DNA of 64,000 nt from Chromobacterium haemolyticum DSM 19808 (GTDB lineage: Bacteria; Pseudomonadota; Gammaproteobacteria; Burkholderiales; Chromobacteriaceae). Below, piece by piece: positions 58,728 through 64,000 of the stretch; within the stretch, counting starts at the first letter, position 1; the number at the start of each line of letters is the position of its first letter. The notes beneath the pieces are model-generated. The model made no database searches, was not told the origin of the DNA, and saw only the letters and a program-made list of their open reading frames with translations. Where the stretch lies: positions 241,025-305,024 of the forward strand of contig NZ_JONK01000006.1 of NCBI RefSeq assembly GCF_000711885.1. The letters are read 5' to 3'. The position numbers and the translations under genes are program-made.

Positions 58728-61700
58728 TTACTTGCTCTGAATGCCGCCTTGTACCACGGTCGACGTATTCTGATGCTCGGCACGGATCAGCGGCGCCTTG
58801 CCGGAAGTCACGTCGCTGACAGCCTGTTTCAGAATGCCGGACGGCGTGCTGTTCAGCTTAACCCCGCCGCCGCCGTTGTAGCGCTCAGTGGCGATATCGG
58901 TGGTTTCCACTTTGGATTCGCCCAGGTCCACCTTGCCGTTGGCGGACGAAACGGTCGCGCCGGTCAGCTGGGTCTTTCCGCCCACTTGCAGCGTCACGCC
59001 GTCGGCGCCGGCGATACCGGTGACGGTACCCACCGAGTTGTCGCGTTTGACGCTGACGTCCACATCGGCCTTCAGCTCGGTGCCCTTGTCCTGGGCATTC
59101 AACAGCTTGTCCTTCAGCGTGTTGCCGCCTTTGCGCGCCAGAGTGTCCAGCGTGCCGGACTTGGCCGGTCCGGAAATCGGCTGCTCGGGCAGGGTGACGG
59201 TTTCACTGTTGACGTTGAAGCTCACCGCATTAGTGGTGTCTTCCTTCAGGCCCTTGTTGAAGGCGAAGCGTTCATACTTCTCCTTCACCTTGTCGGACGC
59301 GGCGTTGACCAGCTCGGTGCCCTTCTCTTTCACCTTGTCCTTCAGCGGGCCGGCTTTGTCGGCGGCCTGGTCAACCAGGCTGGCTTCCTTGCCGTTGGAG
59401 CTGTTGGCGCCCAACGACACATCCACCTTCACGCTATTGTCGCGATCCTGACGGCTTTCCAGCGCCAGTTGGCCGCCCACCTGGCCGGTGACGGTCTTGC
59501 CGCTGACATTGGCGCCGGCCAGGGTGGCATTGCCCTCGACGTTCAGCTCCACTTGCTGTTTGGCGGTCACGGCGGCGTTGGCGTTGCTCAGCTTGTCCTG
59601 CTGGTCCACCTTCACCTCCAGACCGGCTTTGACGTCATGCACATTCTTGGTGCTGTCAGGCTTGATCTGACCGTTTTCCTTATCGCTGCTGGCCTTGTTG
59701 CCGCCGCCGATATTGCCGGCCACGCTCCAGTTGTTGCGCTGGCTGCTGGACTGCGCCGACTCCAGGCGGACATCGCCCTGGCTGTCCAGTTTGACGCTGT
59801 CGCCCTGCAACTGGGTGCCGCTCAGGCGGACGCCGCCGCTGCCGGCCTCGATGCTGGCTTGGCCGCCGCTGGTCACACTGCCGCCAGCCTGGCTGCGGCT
59901 GGACTCGTCGGTGCTGGCGTAATTGCCGCCGGCGCCCACGTTGAAGCCCTTGCTTGCCTTCTCTTGACCGTTGCTCTGGCTGCCGCCGGCTTTGACGTCG
60001 AAGCCCCACTGGCTGCCGGATTTGTCGGCGCTGGATTCGGCGGCCTTGAACTCCACCTTGTCGCCCTTCAGCGCCACGTCGCCGCGGCTGGCGATCTTGT
60101 CGCCCTGCAGGGCCAGCTTGCCCCCGGCCGTCAATGCCACGCCGGCATCGGCGTCCACGCCGCCGGTCACGGCGACACTGGAGTTGGCTTGCTGCTTGTC
60201 CACGTTCACCGCCACCCCGCCGCTGCCGCCGACATTCTTGCCGCCGCCTTCGATCGGGCTGGTGGTGATGGCCAGGTTGGCCTTGCCGCCCACGGTGCGC
60301 TGCTCGCTGCTAGTGGTGTTGTTCGCCTGGGTGAAGCTCAGGTCGCCGCCTGCGTTGACGCTGGCCGCGCCCTTGCCGCCGGCGATGGCCACGCCCTGAT
60401 AAGCGGCGTTGTTGTCCACCTCCACCTTGACGCCGTTGCCGGCGCGGATGCCGCCGGTCACCGCGGTGGAGCTGGACGAAGCGCTGGTCACCGTGCTGCC
60501 GCTTCCTGCCGCCTTGACGTTCACGTCCTCGCCGGTGGTGGTGTAGACGCGCACGCCCACATCCGCCTCGGTCTTGCTGCCGCTCTGGCTCTGGGTATTG
60601 GCCGCGGCGGTGAACTGATGGCTGTCCGCCTTGATCTCCACCGTGTTGCCGGCCTGGTACTGGGTCCCCTGGTCCGTGAGCCCGCCCTTGGCGTCCACCT
60701 TGACGTTGCCGCCGCTCAGGCTGCTGGCCTGCGCGGTGCTGGACTGGCGGGTTTCCGTGCCGACGCCAGCCTTGACGCCAAGGTCCACGCCCAGATTGGG
60801 CGCGCCCAGGTCGCCGACCGCGCCCGCCGCGCCGATCACATCGCCCTTGGCTACTTTTTCACCAGCCGCCACCAACGGACGGGTCACGCCGCCGTAATCG
60901 GCGTTGACGCCCACTTCCACCCCCCAGTGGCTACTGTCGGTCGTGGTCTTCTGAGTGCTATTGGCCGCCTGGTTGTCAATGCGGCCGCCGGCCAGCTTGA
61001 TGTCGCCGTCAGCCTTCACCTGGGTGCCCTGATTGCGGATTTCGCCGTCGCCGTTTCCGGCTACGATGCTGACGCCGCCCTTGGAACTGATGGCGCTGAC
61101 CTGGGCGGTACTGCTCTCGGACTGACTACGGCTGTTCTTCTGGTCCACGCCCAGCGCCACGCCGGTCTTGTCCAGGCCTGCGTCGATATAGATGCCGCCG
61201 CCGGTGACGCTGCTGCTCTTGCTTTCCTTCACGGTGTCCTGCGCCGCGTTCAAGCTGACGTTCTGACCGCTGAGGGCCGCGCCGCCGGCGCCGGCGTTCA
61301 GTTTGGAACCGGTCACCGTCAGATCGCCCTGGGCGTTGAGCGCCACCTTGTCGCCGGACAGCGTCGCCGCCTGGTTCTGGGTCGCGTCGCGGTCCACGCT
61401 GCTGCTGCTGTGCTCAATGCGCACGCCGCCGCGGTACTGCTTGTCCCCGGTGATTTCGCCAACGCCGCGCAACGCCAGCTCGGTGTCCTTGCTCTCTACC
61501 GTGTCGCGGGTCTGCGACGCCGCCACCTTGATGTCGCCGTTGGCGGTCACGTTCAATTGGCCGCCGGCTCGCACCTGGCTGCCGCTGATCGCCACGTCCT
61601 TGGCGGACTGGATGGTCAGATTGGTGTCGGACTTCAGCTCGGCGTTAACCGCTTGCTGTTGGCTGGCATTGCCCTTGCTGCTGCTCTTGGTGATGTTGAA

Positions 61701-63665
61701 AGCGGTACCGCTGCGCTGATCGGTGCGGGTTTGCGATTGGTTGACCACGCTATCAATGCTGATGTCGCCGTTGCGGCTCACCGCCACCGCATTCTGCTCG
61801 CCGCGGGCGCGGCTGCCGGCGATAGCCACGCTGTCGCCGCGCAGCGTCAGCTTGCCGCCGGCGGTCAGATCGCTGCCTGTGTTGACGGTATCGGTCTTGC
61901 CGTTGTCGCGGTTGCCTCCGCCGCCGATGCCGCCCCAGTAAACCTGGTCGTTGCGCAGGCTATTCTGGTTTGTCGTCTGCTGCACGCCCAGGCCGAGCGC
62001 GCCGCCCGCGTCCAGGGAGGCGTCGCGGCCGGCGGCCAGCTTGGCCGCCTTGGCGTCGATATCGCCGCTGGCGCGGATATCCAGATCACGCCCGGCGCGC
62101 AGCTGGCTTTGCGCCAGACGCTGTTCGGTGGACGCGTTGTTCCAAGAACCCGTTTCCAGGCTGGCGCCGTCGTTCTTGCGGTTGCCCCGGTCGCTGCGGG
62201 TATCGGTTTCCACCACCCCGCTCAGGCGCACGCCGCCATCGGCCTGCAGACGGATGTCCTGGCCTGCGCTGACGCTGCCGCCGCGGATGGCGATCTGGCC
62301 GCGCGGCTGCGCGCCGTCCGCCGCCTGATTGTCCGCCGCCGGCGCCGCCGCGATCAGCGTGGCATCCTGCTCGGCGCGAATGCGCACGCCTTCCTGACGC
62401 TGACTGGTTTCACTCTGGTCGCGGTTGTACGCCCAAGAATTTTTCCAGGCGTGATTGCTGCTGCTGGACGCGCTTTCCGCTACTTGGCTATCCAGCGTCA
62501 GATCCTTGCCGCTAAGCGCCACATTGCGGCCGCTGATGTCGGTGGCGGCCAAGGTCGCCGCGTCGCCGGCGCTAAGCGTCACATCATCGCGCGCGCTGAT
62601 GACGCTGCGCTTGATGCGGGTGTCGCTGCTATTGCTGGCGGTATTGGTCTCGCCGGTTTTCCAGATGAACCAGCTTTCGTCGTGACCGCTATCTTGAGTG
62701 GTGGAGGTTTCCGCCCGGCCGCGGCTGTCGATCTGCCGCGCGGCCAAAGCCACCTTGCCTTCGCTGGCGCGGATCTGCGCGCCTTCCAGCGCCAGTTTGC
62801 CATGGCGCGCCTCCACCGACACTTCTTGCGCGCCGTTCAGGCTGCCGCCCACATTGACGCCCGCGCCGTCCGCGGTGCTGATGATGTTGATGCGGCCGGC
62901 CTGCATCGCGCCCAGAAACACACTATCCAGCGAGCCCACGCCCTCAGGCGCCTTGTCGCTGCGCAGCACCTTGGCGTCCTTGCCTTGGTAATCCACCAGG
63001 TTGAAGCCGGCGCGGACATTAAGCTGCTCGCGCGCGGCCACATTGCCGCGCACATCAATGCGCGGCGCGATCAAATCCAACACATTGACGCCGCTCAGAC
63101 CGGCGCCGTTAACGGTGAGCGCGTTGCCGTTCATCGCCGCCTGCAGGGAGGCGATGGCCCCGTTCTCGATATTGGCGTTGCCCACCAGCAGCGATGCGCG
63201 CGGGGTGTTGATAAAGCCGCAGCCGCTGCACGTGATGCCGTTGGGGTTGGCCAGCACATAGTCGGCGGCCTTGCCGAACACTTCCTGCTTGCCCAACAGC
63301 AAGGACGGATTGCGGCTGATCACCTCGTTCAAGATCACGCTGGCTTCGCGTCCGCCCAGCAGCGCGTTGGCGCCCAGCTGGCCGGCCAATTGCGACTGCC
63401 CGCCAACGGCGGAGTTGTTGAACACCGCGCCCGGTTTGCCGACGTTGAAATTCTGGTACTGGTTATGCGACAGGCCCGCGGCGCTGGGCGCCACGATATT
63501 GACCACCGCCGCGCCGTTGGCGGCGTTGCTCACTTGCGGCTGCGCGCCGTTGCCCCCGGCAACGATGCCGGCCGCCATCGCGGCCTCCACCGCCCAAAAC
63601 GCCAGTGTCAGCGCCGCGGCGACTTTCCCCGTTACCGATAAGCCGAAATTTATTTTTTTCTTCAT
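58728..63665 (-). CDS. TpsA-type filamentous haemagglutinin-like exoprotein without toxin tip
   Basis: A 1645-aa two-partner-secretion exoprotein. An extended signal peptide (MKKKINFGLSVTGKVAA onward) leads to a TPS domain (about 40-280) with GLSHNQYQNFNV, VILNEVISRNPSLLLG and the NPNGI motif followed by CSGCGF. About 1,300 residues of haemagglutinin/beta-helix repeats (DISGRNVALSGKDLTL type) follow. The C-terminus is a helical KDKVKEKGTELVNA segment and more beta repeats. No VENN motif or toxin domain is seen, and no TpsB transporter or immunity gene is in the window. The start with MKKK is the usual type; an ATG six codons earlier is possible. Confidence 0.88.
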   Translation of the reverse strand: MKKKINFGLSVTGKVAAALTLAFWAVEAAMAAGIVAGGNGAQPQVSNAANGAAVVNIVAPSAAGLSHNQYQNFNVGKPGAVFNNSAVGGQSQLAGQLGANALLGGREASVILNEVISRNPSLLLGKQEVFGKAADYVLANPNGITCSGCGFINTPRASLLVGNANIENGAIASLQAAMNGNALTVNGAGLSGVNVLDLIAPRIDVRGNVAAREQLNVRAGFNLVDYQGKDAKVLRSDKAPEGVGSLDSVFLGAMQAGRINIISTADGAGVNVGGSLNGAQEVSVEARHGKLALEGAQIRASEGKVALAARQIDSRGRAETSTTQDSGHDESWFIWKTGETNTASNSSDTRIKRSVISARDDVTLSAGDAATLAATDISGRNVALSGKDLTLDSQVAESASSSSNHAWKNSWAYNRDQSETSQRQEGVRIRAEQDATLIAAAPAADNQAADGAQPRGQIAIRGGSVSAGQDIRLQADGGVRLSGVVETDTRSDRGNRKNDGASLETGSWNNASTEQRLAQSQLRAGRDLDIRASGDIDAKAAKLAAGRDASLDAGGALGLGVQQTTNQNSLRNDQVYWGGIGGGGNRDNGKTDTVNTGSDLTAGGKLTLRGDSVAIAGSRARGEQNAVAVSRNGDISIDSVVNQSQTRTDQRSGTAFNITKSSSKGNASQQQAVNAELKSDTNLTIQSAKDVAISGSQVRAGGQLNVTANGDIKVAASQTRDTVESKDTELALRGVGEITGDKQYRGGVRIEHSSSSVDRDATQNQAATLSGDKVALNAQGDLTVTGSKLNAGAGGAALSGQNVSLNAAQDTVKESKSSSVTGGGIYIDAGLDKTGVALGVDQKNSRSQSESSTAQVSAISSKGGVSIVAGNGDGEIRNQGTQVKADGDIKLAGGRIDNQAANSTQKTTTDSSHWGVEVGVNADYGGVTRPLVAAGEKVAKGDVIGAAGAVGDLGAPNLGVDLGVKAGVGTETRQSSTAQASSLSGGNVKVDAKGGLTDQGTQYQAGNTVEIKADSHQFTAAANTQSQSGSKTEADVGVRVYTTTGEDVNVKAAGSGSTVTSASSSSTAVTGGIRAGNGVKVEVDNNAAYQGVAIAGGKGAASVNAGGDLSFTQANNTTSSEQRTVGGKANLAITTSPIEGGGKNVGGSGGVAVNVDKQQANSSVAVTGGVDADAGVALTAGGKLALQGDKIASRGDVALKGDKVEFKAAESSADKSGSQWGFDVKAGGSQSNGQEKASKGFNVGAGGNYASTDESSRSQAGGSVTSGGQASIEAGSGGVRLSGTQLQGDSVKLDSQGDVRLESAQSSSQRNNWSVAGNIGGGNKASSDKENGQIKPDSTKNVHDVKAGLEVKVDQQDKLSNANAAVTAKQQVELNVEGNATLAGANVSGKTVTGQVGGQLALESRQDRDNSVKVDVSLGANSSNGKEASLVDQAADKAGPLKDKVKEKGTELVNAASDKVKEKYERFAFNKGLKEDTTNAVSFNVNSETVTLPEQPISGPAKSGTLDTLARKGGNTLKDKLLNAQDKGTELKADVDVSVKRDNSVGTVTGIAGADGVTLQVGGKTQLTGATVSSANGKVDLGESKVETTDIATERYNGGGGVKLNSTPSGILKQAVSDVTSGKAPLIRAEHQNTSTVVQGGIQSK

Positions 63666-63683
63666 GATTTGAGTCCCGTTCAT

Positions 63684-63848
63684 TCAGAGAACAAGCAGAT
63701 TCGGTCCAAAACCGTCTTTCCAGACAACCCATGCTCCGCGGGCTGAGCCGGCCTGCCAGCCGGGCCCACCCCAATGAAACATGCGTTTGATTTCGAATCT
63801 ACGTCTCTTTTTAAATCAATTCAAATGAAATACTGCCAATATCGCTTA
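63684..63848. promoter_or_regulatory. AT-rich 5' flank of the exoprotein gene
   Basis: The stretch 63780-63845 is AT-rich and probably contains the minus-strand promoter. TTA at 63846-63848 is the target duplication of the adjoining insertion sequence. No gene seen. Confidence 0.4.
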
Positions 63849-64000
63849 GACCCGCTAACAAAACCTCTTGATGTCAGATGCGTATGCCCGCATTTGGCGA
63901 AGATGAAACGGAAAGTCGTCAGTCAGAAGCTCTGGAAGTCATTGCAACCACTACTTCCTCCACCACCGCGTTCCCGCCGGGGTGGGCGGCCGCGGTTGGA
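63849..64000 (+). mobile_element. IS5-family insertion sequence, left end (runs off the window)
   Basis: It begins with GACCCGCTAACAAAACC after TTA, the same end as the family B repeats (compare GAGCCGCTAACAAAACC at 10529). A transposase reading frame starts 54 bp inside. The right end lies beyond the window. Confidence 0.78.
63903..64000 (+). CDS. IS5-family transposase, N-terminal fragment (cut by window edge)
   Basis: The 32 visible residues (MKRKVVSQKLWKSLQPLLPP, then PPRSRRGGRPRL) match the N-terminal signature of IS5-family transposases: W-x2-(I/L)-x-PLLPPPP followed by RRGGRPR and an acidic residue. The DDE core lies outside the window. Best explained as the transposase of the element whose end at 63849 matches family B repeats. 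Confidence 0.75.
   Translation, partial: MKRKVVSQKLWKSLQPLLPPPPRSRRGGRPRL

Noticed and set aside
58749..63641. A 1630-codon open frame antisense to the TpsA gene
   Set aside because: It is a by-product of the repeat-rich, high-GC sense gene; its translation is low-complexity and lacks a plausible start or domain. The sense frame has a signal peptide and the NPNGI motif.
58728..63665. Calling the exoprotein a CdiA contact-dependent inhibition toxin
   Set aside because: No VENN boundary, no toxin-like C-terminus and no small immunity gene next to it.

Overview
The window looks like chromosome of a high-GC betaproteobacterium, most likely a Chromobacterium-like member of the Neisseriales. This is inferred from gene content: a LiuR-controlled leucine degradation operon, a pga biofilm operon, a YpdAB/YhjX-type pyruvate circuit, an RtcR-controlled RNA ligase and an NsrR-type nitric oxide cluster. 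It is not a phylogenetic result. Coding density is high and no prophage integrase or CRISPR array is visible.

Layout. 0.2-8 kb: SlyD; a small protein behind a C4-like antisense RNA; a LysR/quinone reductase pair; and an old-yellow-enzyme/Fe-S flavoprotein with an XRE-cupin regulator and an orphan polyamine-type binding protein. 8-12.6 kb: an RNA repair locus (nucleotidyltransferase, RtcB, divergent sigma-54 activator RtcR) with mobile repeats inside it. 12.7-14.2 kb: an NO-stress cluster with an NsrR-like operator, a MIP18-family protein, NnrS and a hemerythrin remnant. 15.5-21.8 kb: pgaABCD on the minus strand. 22-27.3 kb: small regulator/enzyme units (VOC/MarR, ChaN, NemR-like TetR with two flavoenzymes). 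27.5-28.1 kb: a second C4-like RNA with a paralogue of the first small protein. 28.9-45.3 kb: two LiuR-operator promoters controlling an acyl-CoA synthetase, liuR, and liuABCDE plus aacS; between them sits a LytS/LytTR system next to an OFA-family transporter. 45.4-58.5 kb: mostly housekeeping genes (two glycosyltransferases, rpmE, cysS, uppP, Nudix, purU, folD, four tRNAs, GntR, two pirins). 58.7-63.7 kb: a filamentous-haemagglutinin-like TpsA exoprotein. The right edge enters an IS5-family insertion sequence.

The most striking feature is not a gene. Two families of short non-coding repeats are scattered across the window, with terminal inverted repeats and 3-bp TNA target duplications. Family A (about 140 bp, 12 copies plus one tiny remnant) sits, in most copies, exactly against the stop codon of a gene. 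TAA and TGA are themselves TNA targets, so the duplication keeps the stop codon intact. One copy is nested inside a family B element with a clean TTA duplication. The IS5-type element at the right edge carries the family B end sequence, so it is a plausible parent.

Several regulatory circuits can be read directly: a sigma-54 promoter for rtcB displaced by two repeats, paired LiuR operators, NemR-like operators (one promoter probably giving a leaderless mRNA), an 11-1-11 NsrR-type site, and a 10-bp direct repeat with an 11-bp spacer upstream of the YhjX-like transporter.
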